Positions 22,201 through 34,927 are shown, counted from the first letter of the stretch. The stretch is DNA of 64,000 bases from Hydrangea macrophylla (GCA_033977485.1 CM066983.1:67876010-67940009), one strand, 5' to 3'. The notes: generated from the letters alone by a model not told the origin. Numbers and translations: made by a program.

Positions 22201-23255
22201 ATGAAACGGGGAGGTGTTGCCAAAATCTTGAATTTTGCTAGAGTCGCGATAGAAAATATGGCATTGTATGATCCCGCTCAACTCACAGCTTGGCTGAACA
22301 TCACGGATGGTGTGGAACGGTTCAACCTCTTTAGCGACTGTCTGATCGAGCTATTCTCTCTTCTCCAGATGGCTCTGAACACTGAGTTCATGCGTGCCGC
22401 TATTGTCCACTAGGACCCGGTGAACCATGTCTTCAATTTTAACAGCCTGGAGATATGTCCCCTGTTTGAGGAGTTCTGTGCTATCCTTGGCTTCGATTCT
22501 GACTCTGACCTGATTCTCCCTTCTGTTGATACCCCCAGTCCCACGCGAGGCTTGACTGAATACCTGACCTATTTCACTACTATTTCCTGCCGACTAATTC
22601 ATGGTGAGGTTCTTGACATTGCTTCCATCATCGCCCGGTATGCTAGTCCTGGGAATCCTAGCGTATATGATGCTACCCGCGGGGCTGCTCTGATATTGTG
22701 CATGACTTCGTACTTTCTGTTCTCGAGTGCTTCTATCGACTTGGTACACGTGTGCCTTAGGCTAAAATTTAGCAGGAATCCCATGGCCATGGTTTTGGCT
22801 AAAACCCTGAATGGTTTGGATCGCGCTTTCAATCAAGGAACGTTTCTTCGTTCTGGGGCGCCTTTGGTGTTACAAGCTTGGCTCTACGAGCGCCTTCAGT
22901 TATGGACAGGTAATGTAATGCCAGTTTACTTCCGCAGGGCTGTGCTTCATCCTTATTACACTTTTGTGGATTGGGTTGGCATGATGGGTGCTTTATCTGA
23001 GGCTGACATTTACTGGATCGTGTGGCGTTGGGGCCTTAATGCTGTGACCACTAGTCTTGGGGATTACAAACAGTGTGGCTGATGGGTCTGAGAGAGACCT
23101 CTTTCTATCATCCTCGCCGATTGGCCAGACAGTACGGGCGAGTTCAAGAGGTCCCCTGGGGGTTTACTAAGAGGGTCTTTGCTTCCAGAGTCAAAGCCAC
23201 TACTATTGCTGCTTTCATCAGGGGCTGGGCCGATCGAGCAAGAGCCTATTTCTAA
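22201..23255 (+). pseudogene. Antisense gene 2 of element B: DUF7745-like protein
   Basis: Starts at ATG 22201 (MKRGGVAKILNFARVA). After one stop (TAG at about 22411, in H*DPVNHVFNF) it gives the signature HVFNFNSLEICPLFEEFCAILG, then ALILCMTSYFLF, GAPLVLQAWLYERLQLW and, after a frameshift near 23075, HPRRLARQYGRVQ and AAFIRGWADRAR. These blocks match the antisense gene 2 of element A in order. The ~300 bp between it and the PMD gene hold no other gene. Function unknown; orientation and order (PMD first, this second) are the same in both elements, which suggests the pair moved as one cassette. Confidence 0.7.
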
Positions 23256-24082
23256 AGACCTTTGAAGAAATAAAAGACACAAAATGAAACTAGACTTGAC
23301 TGATTCTGCTTCTTTCTTCCAAGTGTTTTTGATATTTGGGATTGCTTTCTAAAAGAACTTTTTGTGTTTTCATTTACCCCTGCTTATGTAATAGTCGAAG
23401 TTTGTTTATCGGCGAACCTTGGTTACTTGGAGAACCTTATTTTATGCATTTGGCTTTCTGAAAACATCTGTAGTATGATTTTGATCAGATGTTTTCTTTT
23501 GGTACTTGTTTGGGCATGCTAGGACGATTAGAGGCAAACGAGGCGGGTGGCCAAAGTTTGTCCCTAGTTTGGGATATGCATGGTTGTGAGGCAAACGAGG
23601 TAGATGACCGACATTTTCCCCTAGTTTAGAAGAGGTTCAGGCAAACGAGGCGGGTGGCCGAAGTTTGCCCCTAGTGTGAAGGGTGATTTCTGGGTTATGG
23701 TAAGGACCGCGACTTTATTATTCTCACACGCTCATAATTTTGCCTAGGCACCAGTTAGGTGACCTAGCGAGCTCTTTTCTCTCTTTTGTTATTGCTCACT
23801 TTGGATTTAACTCTAACTTTTGCCTAGGCGTCCTTTCGGATTTTCGACCCGGCGAGCCATCTCTTTTTCTTTTTCCTTTTTTTTTTTTTTTTTCTGAAAG
23901 TCTGCCTACGTACCCCCGAACGGGGATCAGGTCCAACGTAGTTCGGGCCAAAGTCTTGAAAGAAAAGGGGTTGATTATGATGGTGTCAACCGAACCGATG
24001 CGGTTGCCTACGTATTCTCGAGTGGGAATGAAGTCGAGCATAGTTCAGGCCAAGGCGTGAAAGAAAAGGGGTTGGGGAATGG
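23256..24082 (-). other. Post-pol spacer with duplicated stem-loop and PPT-like motifs
   Basis: Three imperfect direct repeats of about 45 bp (23520-23680) contain GAGGCAAACGAGG and GTTTGCCCCTAGT; on the minus strand this is AGGGGCAAAC, the polypurine core. Two copies of the GAACTACG/GATACGTAGGCA motif follow on the minus strand at about 23950-23900 and 24055-23995. The set equals that after pol in element A. A T-run of about 17 lies at 23877-23893. Confidence 0.65.
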
Positions 24083-25246
24083 TCAAGCATAGTACTTTTT
24101 GAGGCAGTCCATGTTGATTGGTTCTTTGAATTCAACACCATCGAGGTTTATAAGGTAGGTTGCTCCTCCAAAAAGGATAGTTTTGACGATATAAGGGCCG
24201 ACCCATTTGGGTTTGAACTTTCTGCGTGGATCAAAGATCGGGGCTCGTAATTCCTTAAGGACAAGGTCACCCTTGAGAATTTTCCTCGAACAAACCCTTT
24301 TGTTGAAAGCACGAGCTATCCTCTTTTGATAGATTCGGACAGTCAACTGCCGCTAGGCGCTTTTTATCTATAAGAGCCAATCCGATTTCAAAATTTCACA
24401 TTCTGCCATCACGCGCAGGGACGGTAGTTCTATCTCGACTGGAAGTACTGCCTCCATTCCATATGCTAGTGACTAAGGAGTTGCTCCTGTGGACGTCCTT
24501 ATCGATGTTCTGTATCCCCAAAGTGTGAACGGTATGGCCTTGACATTCTTATTTGCAGCTTCGACTGCCCCATTAGTTTGTGGCCTGTATGGTGACGACT
24601 TGTGATAAGTGATTTTGTATTCCTCAAATAGATCCCTGACTTCAGCTTTGAAATGACTACCATTATCTGAAACGATCTCATGGGGGACTCCATAGTGACA
24701 GATGAGGTTCTTATTGATGAACTTGGCCACTTCCTTGGCCCCCAACTTACTGTAGGATGCGGCTTCTACCCATTTTATGAAGTAGTCAATGGCCACCAAA
24801 ATGTATCGGTTCCCATTTGCGGCCTTCGGGACGATTTTGCCAATGATATCGATTCCCCAAGTCGAGAATGGCCACGGGGAGGTCATACTATAGAGAAGAG
24901 ATGGTGGTACATGCATCATGTTTGCGTGGATCTGGCACTTGTTGCACCTTCTCACGTATTCACAACAATCTTTCTCTAATGTCGTCCAGTAGTACCCTTG
25001 TCTTACGATCTTTTTGGCTAGCATGTGACCATTCATGTGTGGACCGCACACCCCTGCGTGTGTTTCTTCCATCATTCTTCTAGCGCACTTTTCGAACAAG
25101 CAAGTTAGATTGTGACCATTGTATCCTTTCTTCAATGATTTTCCCCCGCAAATAATGAACTATGCTGCGAACCTTTGAATTGCTCTTTTGTCTTTCTCGA
25201 AAGATTCTAGGAGGTATATCCCCTTCTCTATAAAGTCCCAAACATC
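24083..25246 (-). pseudogene. Integrase of element B
   Basis: Zinc-binding region (HAGVCGPHMNGH, then CNKCQ) and catalytic core with WGIDIIG, SDNGSHF and PQTNGAVEAANKN, giving D, D and E, from 25135 to about 24500. The C-terminal GPY region reads FKPKWVGPYIVK near 24200. Between KNVKAI and PFTLWGYRTS about 15 codons are missing compared with element A, an in-frame deletion just after the core. A stop follows SIRTSTGATP at 24473 and another separates the C-terminal frame (24346-24083). The frame is the same as that of RNase H upstream. Confidence 0.88.
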
Positions 25247-25762
25247 TTAGTACCATGGTGTTTCATTCTCTTCTTCTTCGACCGCGACGACCATGTTTAA
25301 TGAAGGCTCGTATCTTTGCTCAATTACCAAAGGCATAATCTTGACTCCCACAGGAATTTTGATCATGGAGGCTAAGGTAGGCAACGAATCTGCTAACTGG
25401 TTCTCTTCCCTTGGCAAGTAGAAGAATGTGATGTTCTTGAACTGTCCCTTGAATCCGTCGAGCTGATCATGATAGGGCTTCAACCTTTCTTCTTTCACTT
25501 TCCATTCTCCTCTAGCTTGTGATATAATAAGGTTTGAATCTCCGAAGACATCCAACTTCTGAACTTTTAGTTCTATGGCTGCTTCCATCCCTAGAATGCA
25601 TGCCTCGTATTCAGTAGTGTTGTTGGTGGAGTTATAATTGAGCCCGACTGCCAGCGGGGTGTGGTCCCCATTTGGTGACACTAGAATCATTCCTACTCCG
25701 TAGCCTTTCATGTTGGTTGCTCTATCAAAGTACAACTTCCACTGTTCTTCCTTGATTTTCAT
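25247..25762 (-). CDS. Archaeal-type RNase H of element B
   Basis: An open 171-codon frame with YFDRATN (family DGA changed to DRA), TTEYEACILGMEAA, DVFGDSNLIIS and NQLADSLPTLASM. It supplies the second RNase H that defines Tat elements. The replaced glycine beside the first catalytic D may impair it. It continues upstream into the degraded first RNase H and ends at a stop just before integrase. Confidence 0.85.
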   Translation of the reverse strand: MKIKEEQWKLYFDRATNMKGYGVGMILVSPNGDHTPLAVGLNYNSTNNTTEYEACILGMEAAIELKVQKLDVFGDSNLIISQARGEWKVKEERLKPYHDQLDGFKGQFKNITFFYLPREENQLADSLPTLASMIKIPVGVKIMPLVIEQRYEPSLNMVVAVEEEENETPWY

Positions 25763-27232
25763 GATATTCTCGTACGTGAATGAAAAATCTCCATTTACTT
25801 CAGAATCAACGGCGTGTTCAGCAAGATGTTCAGCTATGGTTCTCCCTTTTTACCGATTTTCTTGTCACATACTTGATATCAAATTCGGACAGTAGAAGCA
25901 ACCAACGGATAAACGACCGGTCAGGGCGGGTTTTTCGAGGAGGTATTTTAGAGGATCCATGCGGGATATGAGTACAATTGGGAAGGCCAGCATGTAGTGT
26001 CTAAGTGGGCGAGTGCATCAAACCAAGGCCCAACATGTTTTTTTGAGGGTAGAGTAGTTGAGCTCATACCCAATCACCCTCTTGCTAAGGTAATATATGG
26101 CTTTTTCAGAGTGGCTTTCTTCTCCTTCTTGGGCTAGCATACAACCCATGGCATTTTCGGAGACAGATAGGTTAAGGAATAAGGGCTTATGAGGAGTGGT
26201 TGGTGAAAAGACGGGCGAATTTTGAAGGTAGGCTTTTATTTTGTCGAAAGCGGCTTGGCATTGGTCATCCCACTGGAACTTAATTCCTTTTCTCAGCAAT
26301 CGGAACAAAGGATCACATATAGTTGTGAGTTTGGAGATGAAGCGGCTGATAAATTGGATTCTTCTGAGAAACCCTCTTACTTCCTTTTCATTCCGTGGTG
26401 GTGCCATTTCTAGGATTGCCTTGATCTTAGAGGGATCCACCTCTATCCCCCTTTGTGTGATGAGAAAACCCAGGAGTTTACCGGAGGTCACATCGAAAGT
26501 GCATTTCTTTGGATTCAACCTCATCTTGTATTTTCGCAACCTTTCAAAAAACTTTTCCAGTGCCACCAGGTGTCCTTCTCTATCCTTGGATTTTACGATG
26601 ATGTCATCTACGTATACTTCTACTTCTTTGTGAACCATGTCATGTAACAGAGTGATGGAAGCTCTTTGGTAGGTTGCTCCAGCGTTCTTGAGTCTGAAAG
26701 GCATTACCCTATAACAATAGGTTCCCCAAGGTGTGGTGAATGTCGTCTTTTCCCGATCTTCTGGCGCCATTAGAATCTGATTGTACCCCGAAAAGCCATC
26801 CATAAATGACAGTAGCTCACGTCCTGCGGTGTTATCCACTAAGACATCGATGTGGGGAAGCTGGAAGTCATCCTTAGGAGTGGCTTAGTTTAGATCACGG
26901 AAGTCGATGCACACACGAACTTTTCCATCCTTTTTGGGGACTGGCACGATGTTGGCAACCCATTCCGAATACTCGGTAACAATGATGAACCCTACCTTGA
27001 ATTGTTTCTCCATTTATTCTTTGACCTTGAGTGCCCATTCTGGTCTAATGCCCCTAAGTTTCTGCTTGACGGGTTTAGAATTGGGAAGGAGGGGAATGCG
27101 ACGTTGGACGATGTCGGGATCAACCCCAGGCATGTCCTTGTAAGACCAAGCAAAAACATCTTTGAATTCTTTTAGCAAGAGTGTCAATTTTTCCTTTTCT
27201 TTTTTATTAAGGGTTGAGCCAATTTGCACAAT
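25763..27232 (-). pseudogene. Reverse transcriptase and first RNase H of element B
   Basis: The RT frame opens with the N-terminal region DVFAWSYKDMPGVDPDI (27229-27014), passes RT motif SFMDGFSGYNQ at about 26800, YVDDIIVKSKD at about 26605 and FLGF-type LLGFLITQRG at about 26470. It then enters the connection/RNase H region GCMLAQEGEE and IYYLSKRVIGYEL. The main open part is 26839-26018, 273 codons. The stop at 26018 is in CWALV*CTR, where element A has TGG. RNase H continues down to 25763 with more stops. All pieces are in one frame. Confidence 0.88.
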
Positions 27233-29274
27233 TTATGGATTATCTATTTTACCTTGGTTAACCGATAAAGTATCTTCGATTATTTCATAAGCAGGTGGTT
27301 TTTCAATTAGTTGCTTAAGTTCAATTGGGAAATCCTCGGAGGGATCTGTGCATTCACAAGTATTAGACACAGAGGAGTAAGCAGAATCATCTTTCATTTC
27401 ATTCATGGCAAGTGGAGTGATTACATTAGACAATGGTGGGCTTACAGTAGCCGACTTTGGTATAGACTCGATAATTGGAAGTACAGACTCTGGGGGAACA
27501 GGGGATAGGGAGACAGATGACTCTACAGCCTGGTTGCTCAAACCCTCCTCAGTTGGCTTGATCTGATCATCTTGGCTCTTGGCCGTCTTTTCTTCCTTTT
27601 CTTCGGTGAACTCTTCTCACATCTTCTCGATGGCTTCAGTGTCGAGATACTCCAACCAGTCTTCCTCCGGGGTTTTCTCAATTTCTTCGGGATAGAATGG
27701 ATCTTGATAGGGGGGCCTTTCGCAGTCAGCGAAGATTTCCAGCACAGGGTGCCTTTTTCCAATGGCCTGATGGATCCAAGTTCTGGGAACCCAAAATAGG
27801 TGAAATCATCCCCTTCTTTGATGAATTGCCCATTCAAGGTTTTGCGGTATGGTGGGAGGAGTCACTCTTTTCTTCCATGACCTCTATAGCTCGACGTCTT
27901 CTTCAGTGGGCTTGTACCCCAACCCAAAAGTGTCTTGTTGCCCTTTGATCTGAGGGAACTCACGAATCCCTTACTGGTGTCGACTTAATCCCATTCCAGG
28001 GAAGTAGTTCATTTTACGGACGATGTTGACAACTACAGAGTGGATCTCGGGGAACCTGTCTTCATCATTGATCATGTGGATTTCTTCCATGAAGAATCCC
28101 CCGATTTCTCCTTCTTCTAGCTCAGGTATTTGGATTTCAAAGATGGGAGCGTAGTTTGGAAAAGCTTCATTACCCCAACTATTGCCGACGATGATTTTCA
28201 CCTCCTTCTCATGAATGTACTTGTTCATTTGATGCACAGTGGATGATACAGCTTTGTTGACATGCAGCTAGGGCCTCCCGATCAACAAATTGAACGAGGC
28301 AGATATGTCCATAACTTGAAAGATTTTAGTGCTAAGCAAAGATCCTACCCGAATTTGGAGAGAAACAGTCCCCATCACATTTCTCTTGGTGTTGTAGTAA
28401 GCCCTCATGGATTGCACAGATGGTGTGATGTCAAGGACATTGACCCCCAAGGCGGTGGAAGTCCTTAGAGCACAAACATTTAAGGCGGAGCCTGTATCGA
28501 CCATACAGAATGGCACCTGTTGTCCCTTACATCCAATAGTGATGTACAAAGCTTTGTTATGTGTAGACCCTTCGGCGGCAGGTCTTCATTAGAAAATGTA
28601 ATGATTGGGTCAGGGATGAGTGCGCCCAAGAAAGCCACCATGTCTTCCAGTGTAGCGTCGATGGGGATCTCAATTCCAGCCAAGGCATTCAACACAGCTT
28701 GCCTATGCTTGTAGGATGTTACCATGATGTCCCACATCGAGAGATGTGCTTGGACTTTCTTCAACTGCTTTATCAACTCATTGTCTTATTCGATGATCTC
28801 ATCCATTCTTCCCTTTCCCTTGTCTTTGACCAGACTTTTTTCGATTGCTTCAGTGGTAGGCTGCGGAGGTAGGTAATGACAGCCTGACCTAGTCAGATGA
28901 TCAATCTCGGCAGGAGTAGGCCCTTTTACAGTCCCATCTTCTTTGAATCAATCACAATCTGTTCCCATAAATGGTTTCTCCAGCTCGTTCCAGAGAGAAG
29001 CATCGCTTTCATTGTCGGGATCATACCATTTGAGGTCCACTGCCCCTAGATCGTGTTCTTCCAAGAAGAATAGATCTTGTTCATTGGCCAGCTATTGCTG
29101 CCACTCATTATCTCCTCCTTTAATCAGATGAATTCCCACAGATTCTGGGATGTCAATGAGGGGTAAAGGTTGACCTAAGGGGGTGACATAGGCAGCAGGG
29201 TTGAAGGATACATGGTTGGACTCAATGAGGCTGATATTTTGGTGGTTTAGTAGAGGATGTTGAGTGCTATGGGG
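27233..29274 (-). pseudogene. Protease, G-patch-like and linker region of element B
   Basis: In reading order: acidic gag-protease linker (29274-28780), a motif block AHLSMWDIMVTSYKHRQAVLNAL shared with element A, then the protease with DTGSALNVCALRT (here the classic D-T-G-S, at about 28500), SFNLLIGRP (about 28270), a G-patch-like MNYFPGMGL near 28000 followed by NGQFIKEGDDF, and the 27541-27233 segment leading to RT (FPIELKQLIEKPPAYEI). Frameshifts near 28565 and between 27540 and 27840 and several stops break it. Confidence 0.8.
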
Positions 29275-30512
29275 CTAGTTTGGAGGTGGCTCAATGATAT
29301 TCTGGTCAATGAGGTCTTGGATATCATGGCAAAGGCGCATGCAATCGTCGGTGTTGTGGCCAGGGGCTTGGCGGTAGGTGCATCTTTTAGAGATATCGCA
29401 GTTTGGCGGGAGTGGGGTATTTCGAGGCTGGAGTAGTTGGAGGTGGCCTTTTTTAAGGAGACGATCTAAGGTTGAGGAGAGGGGGATTTCTAATTTGGAG
29501 AAGTTGTGAGGACGCTTTCTCGGGAAATGGCGATTGGAGGAGTTAGCTTGGTTGGGAGGTTGGTACAGTCTAGGAGGGTAAGCCATAGGTTGACTGCTAA
29601 GGGCATTGACATCCGGAGGGTTGCGGGAGTAGTTGGGCCTTTTTTATTGACTCGGAGGCTCTTCCATTTTGATCTTTCCTTCCCTTATGGCGTCTTCGAT
29701 TTGAGTCCCAACTTCAAACAATTCCTCAAAGGTGGAGATGGACTGGTAAAATAATTTTTCATGGTAGAGCGGTTGCAGATTTTGGATTAGCATCCTTACC
29801 TGTTCTTTTTCAACGGTGGATCATTTGGGCTACTTTATTCCTCCATCTACTCAGAAACGCGGTGAATGATTCATTGTTGTTCTGCCGAGTTGTTTCCAAA
29901 TCTCTGATAGTGACATCAAGTTCTTGGTTATAGGAATAGTGATCAACGAATATCCGAACTATGTCTTCCCATGCCCGAGTTTTGGAAGCTTCCAAGGTAA
30001 GGAACCATGACAGTGCAGACTTCACGAGAGTTTGTGGGAACAGCATTGCAATGTGCTCATGAGTGCAGCCCATTGATTGAAAAATGTTCATACACAGCTT
30101 TACATGGCTCTTCGAATTTCCGATTCCATCAAAACGGTCAATGGCAGACATCTTAAAGTTTTCCGGCAGCTTCAGCTTAACAGAATAAAAAAGTCCTTCC
30201 AAGTCTAGCATGTAATCATCAACCCCTTTACTCTTCCTCAATACGCTTTCCAGCTTGTCGACTTTATCCATTTTCTCTTGGAACTTTTACTCATATGCGG
30301 GCGACGAGGCCCCTTGAAACCAGTCTTCTTCTCCATTATTCTTGGGATGCGGTATGAATCTGAACGGTGGTGGTGGGAACTCAGGGGGACACTGCTGCCA
30401 CTGCTGTTTCAGTTCTTCCATAAACTTCAGGTCCTGGGCCAGGCTGTCGGATTGCTGGCTTATGGTGGCTCCTTTATTCGGTGACCTTGTTTTCTAGCTC
30501 TTCCTGATTCAT
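29275..30512 (-). pseudogene. Gag of element B
   Basis: Probable start ATG at 30512 (MNQEELENKVTE). The gag core is in the 30271-29810 frame: FKMSAIDRFDGIGNSKSHVKLC, FPQTLVKSALSWF, DHYSYNQELDVTIRDLE and SFTAFLSRWRNK, typical of the retrotransposon gag family. The 29586-29275 frame holds CTYRQAPGHNTDDCMRLCHDIQDLID, the zinc-knuckle-like block seen in Tat gags. At least one frameshift near 30470 and another around 29700-29800 break it. It would form the particle shell and bind RNA. Confidence 0.82.
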
Positions 30513-31645
30513 ACTAAAATAACTTGTTGGGCTGATTCTGACCAAATGATTATCTGAATTTCTGACCCAGGACGAAGATCCCAGTTGCTGGCTTTGAGAA
30601 TCTATAGTGACCCTACAGATTTGAGAGGATTTGTATTAGATTCTGATAGTCATGACTTTAGATAGACAAATAACAGTGATGTTAACAGACATGGACTGAC
30701 TTGTGTACAGCCTGATTGAAATAGTGCGTGCAGACCGATAGGAATGGTGAATGCAAATGAGACAAGCATGCGGATGTAAGCCCTAATCTATATGATGCTC
30801 CTATTTCTAACAGATAACAGTTAAACAAATAAGGTCCAAACCATATAGAGTGTGCCAACTTTGCTTTCCAATATGATCACCAAGGGATAACAGGGGTTTC
30901 CAGGCTTTTATGAAGGCTACTAGGAGAGACTGGGCATTTCTGGTTAGTTTGGACAGAGTTTCGGAGAGAAACTGGCATATCTGGAACTTTCTGGTTGGTT
31001 TGGACAGAGTTTCTGGGAAAAACTGGTTGATATAGCGGGAACATATGATGATGGTGATCATATTATCTAGCAGGTTTTCATACTCCTATGTCTTAGGACC
31101 GACAGACAAGGTTTGCGGTGTATATCTTTGTGAGCATGGATCAGACATCCTTGTCATGGTGCCTAGGCAGGTCAACTCAACGTGATCACATGTGAGTGAT
31201 TGCCTTGGGAATCATAAGAAAGAGGTTCTGTTCTATGCCACATAATTGTCTACATCGCGCAGGTAATCCCGTCAGGGTATACAACAGTTATATCACATTG
31301 CCCTATCTGAAAAGATAAATGAACAGTCCTATGAAAGGTTCTACAGGAATCTATATGCAAAGGCTGGGTTTAGTCAAAGAGGGTCCATTGACGAGAGTTC
31401 TAATATACCGTCAGAGAGACAGTACGGAAGTGTTTACTCTTTTTGATATACCTTGGAAGGTACAGTATCAACGGTGACTTGTGCCCTAGCACAGCAAGAC
31501 CTGAACAATGTCAGTGCCGCGTTTCAGACACAGTCGAAGGGAAAATACAGAAGTGCAATGCAGTGAACTAAACATAGTAAAAAGATGATTTTAAGGATGC
31601 TTCTTATGAGTCAAACCTCTGTATTATTTTGTTTTAAAATAAGAA
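30513..31645 (-). other. 5' leader of element B
   Basis: About 1.1 kb between primer site and gag, with no ORF of note. A duplicated phrase (TTTCTGGTTAGTTTGGACAG and TTTCTGGTTGGTTTGGACAG, near 30935 and 30990) is the only repeat seen. It would carry packaging signals, none of which I can identify. Confidence 0.5.
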
Positions 31646-31663
31646 TCCCCAGCAGAGTCGCCA
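31646..31663 (-). other. Primer binding site of element B
   Basis: On the minus strand TGGCGACTCTGCTGGGGA follows the LTR end by three bases. A TGG start and this sequence fit the tRNA primer site described for Ogre/Tat elements (tRNA-Arg there; tRNA identity not checked). Confidence 0.75.
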
Positions 31664-31666
31664 GAT

Positions 31667-34600
31667 TGTGGACACACGGAATCGCTCGTCCACTCTTTTT
31701 AGTTTTGTTTTGAGATTGTTTTTGAAAAAGGAAAGGAAAAAGTCTATTGAAAACAGATACAGAGTCGCCACTTGGTCTTTAAGGAACCATGAAACCTAAT
31801 TTTGACTCACCCAAATGGATAAAGGGCACCGGCCCTTCATAACCAAAGAACTTGGCTCGGGGTTTTGGTACGAGATAGGAAGGAGCCTTTGTCGCGACTA
31901 AAACACCCTCAACTCGCCCCGTCTTTCGACGGGCCTCAATTAGCATCCAATTAATTATCTTATACTATGTTTGCTTCGACAAATAATACTATGATAGTAT
32001 ATTACAACACACTAGAATTTTGAAATGGAAGATCGAAAGATAAGATATCATTCAAAAGATCTAAGCCAAGTATCACACAATGTAAAGGTGAAAGATCACA
32101 CAAACAAACTTGGGAAAATTCTTCTAATCACATATAAGTAAACAAGTTTTCCTAATCTAGGAGGGGACATGGATTGTTCTTGAAGCTAATAATCAAAGAG
32201 ATCAAAATATGCTTAGCAAGCTAGAGTGATGCATGTTAATCTTTGGGAAAAGAAGACCTCTCAATCCCCGGGACGGATGAAAAAGGAGGATTAGATTGAG
32301 GGGAAGCATGAACGTGTGATCATGATCATTCCTTATAATCTTGTTAGATTAGGAGTTACAAAAACCCCAAATCTGGCATGAATGCAATGTATGATCCTAG
32401 AATGTGCAAAGGTTGTTGTGTGTTTGTGTACATGGACTTTCTAAAGTGACTTAGAAGTCTAGAAGATGAATGAATGCATGAGGAAAATCACCATGGGATA
32501 TGTACAAATATGGTATGGACCACTTCTTAGGACATGAACAAATTTGGAGTGTATGTAAGCATCAAATCAAAGAATGAAAGCTAAAGAATGTTTGCTGTGA
32601 ATACTGGACAGAATAGTGACTTGATCTTGTGGAAAATGAAAAGAGGGGTTAGGAATGTTTTCAATACATGATTTTTTATGGAGATCTTCCTCATTATGTC
32701 TAGAACACAACCCAAAAATCCAATCTTTAATAACTATCACAGATTGAGAGAAATCATATAAACAATAGAGGTTATTTAAAAATAGAGTCTGTGCTGTCGA
32801 CTGAAATGTTAGAAAATATTAGAAAATGAAAACAAAGCATCTAGAGGCCCATATTATAACGAACGTTCCCTACGACATTGAAATTCAAGGGGAAAATTAG
32901 GTAGGACCACTCTTTTTGTAAAAGTTTTCTGTAAACAAGTTGAAATTCAACCTAGCTGCTGTGACAGCAGTGGCAGAATGTTTAGAAGGAATGTCTGGAC
33001 AAAAATGAACCCCTTTCAAGTGCTTCCAAGTTAAGCCAAAAATCATGGGTGCTCTATAATGAGTTAGAAAGACTTTCCAAGTGGTCTTGCATTCATATAT
33101 TGAGTATTGAAATCAAAATAATTCTTTGAAGTTAAATGACTCATTGTTTTGAAGGTCTTGAGAAAACAAGGTTTATTTCTTGAAATCAAAATAAGGGGTT
33201 TAAGAGAGGGTTTTGAAATGGGGGTTTTGAAAACATATCTTCAATACTTAATGAAGATTATAACCACTTAAAATGTCAATATTTGACTCACATCAAGAAC
33301 CTCCAAGATTATTGAAAAGTATTATTTCCATTTTAAAGACAACTTCATGAATACATAGGAATGTATTGGAGTTGAAATCATCATCTATCAAACATGTTTT
33401 TTAGGTCAAGAGCTACTATCCATAAGGATTCACTCACCTCAAACTTCATGTCATCATCTAGATGATGATAGACTAGTAAGTAAATAAAGAAAACAAAAAA
33501 AAAAGAAATGAGGTAATAGAATATGAACAAATATAAACAAGCAAATAGATAGCAATCAATAGATGATATTCATGATGATCTTGGACTTATAGCTTGATGT
33601 TTCACTCATGTATGGTGACTTTGAACATGGAAGTAGCTTTTTCTCTCATAAATACCTACTAGAATGGTAGTTGGGTGTATTGAATGTGAAGTAAATAGAT
33701 GTAATGAAGCAAAAGCAAAGTTTAAAACTTACTTTCTTGTTTGAAAATCAAAGAAGGAGGCTTCTTTTCTCTCTAATCTAACCTTATCTCTACAACTTTC
33801 TCTCTAAAACTTTTCAAAGCTTGCATTTGACACCCCCCAAAATGAGAAGTCAAGGAGGGTTTATATAGGCCAATTTGGGGTGGTTTTGGGATTTTACAAG
33901 TACTCCCATTGGTCCCAAACATCTGTGAGCATAGAACTACGTCGTTTTGGTTTCTAATTAATCAAAATGCACCCCCAAAAGAAATTACAAAAGTGGACCA
34001 TTCTGGGGGAAAGTGCCGCGGCGGCACTGGACCTGTGCCGCGGTGGCAGTGGGCCAGTGCCGTGGCGGCACTGCTCCTCATTCGTCCAGATAATCCTTTT
34101 TAGGCCCCCAGAGGTTCTGGTATTCGCGAAAAGGCCCTATTTCGTCCGAAATTCACAGAAAATGTATACAAACTCAAAATTGAGGTTGTGATATACCATT
34201 GGAAAGGTAATGGAGTCTACTTTATATAACAAATAGTTTGGAGATATGTCACTTTGAAAAGTTTTGCGGTATTCGCGATAAAGGCCGATTTGATCGCCTT
34301 TTTCACCTTCGGAAATTCACAATAAATTCGTTTAAAATCCAAAAATTATGTGCGATATACCGTCGGGAATTCATTTACCTCTAGTATCTTTGAAAAATTT
34401 TTGAAAAATGATACGGTGCTCCAGTTTCAAAGTCAACTTTTGGTCAAACTGGTCAAACTTGGGATTCCCGGGAAGTTCTGAAACCTCTAGGAGCTGATGT
34501 TTTCGTTTGATTTTCTTTTAAAACTCATTTTAATGCTTTCCACATGATCTAAAATGATTTTTGAACTTTCCGGCGAATCTGGACGATTTTGGTCAAATCT

Positions 34601-34927
34601 TGATCAAACTTGGTAAAACCTTGGTCAAAATGGTCAACGGAGACTTTCTGGGAACTTCCTGGACTTCCGAGGGTCTCTGTGAGCTGACGATTTCATCCGG
34701 TCTTGCTTTAGAACTCATTTTACTATTTTTCTTACAATGTAGCGCGTTTCCAGAACATTTGGTCCGAATTCGGGAGCGTTCGGGCTTTCAGGGGTATTTT
34801 GGTCATTCTGAGCATTTTGAGAGATAGAACTAACTTCCAAGAGTGCTTGTTGAGTCTTTTCGATCATTGTGAACTACCAAGCTATGGGTCTCCTAAATCT
34901 GATAGCCCACAAAATGGGGTGTCTACA
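31667..34927 (-). repeat. 5' LTR of element B (3261 bp)
   Basis: Runs on the minus strand from TGTAGACACCCC at 34927 to 31667, next to the primer site. Alignable with 14829-17889 throughout. A TATA box (CCTATATAAACC on minus) lies near 33870-33858. About 200 bp at 33968-34170 are absent from the 3' LTR. Confidence 0.93.
34013..34078. repeat. GTGCCG/CGGCAC cluster in the U3 of element B
   Basis: AGTGCCGCGGCGGCACTG, TGTGCCGCGGTGGCAGTG and AGTGCCGTGGCGGCACTG occur within 65 bp. On the sense (minus) strand this is about 150 bp upstream of the TATA box near 33865, the same relation as in the LTR of element A. The 3' LTR has lost it. Confidence 0.8.

Larger units (their letters stand above)
14829..34927 (-). 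mobile_element. Element B: complete Tat-lineage LTR retrotransposon with antisense cassette (20.1 kb)
   Basis: Both LTRs, both target duplications, primer site, gag, protease/G-patch, RT, RNase H, archaeal RNase H, integrase, antisense gene pair, tandem repeat and polypurine tract are present, all with the sense direction on the minus strand. It is inserted in the integrase gene of a chromovirus. LTRs differ by one ~200-bp indel and, by eye, a few percent of positions. Gag-pol has frameshifts and several stops, so this copy is not autonomous. Its large size, dual RNase H and primer site fit the Tat/Ogre group. Confidence 0.93.
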
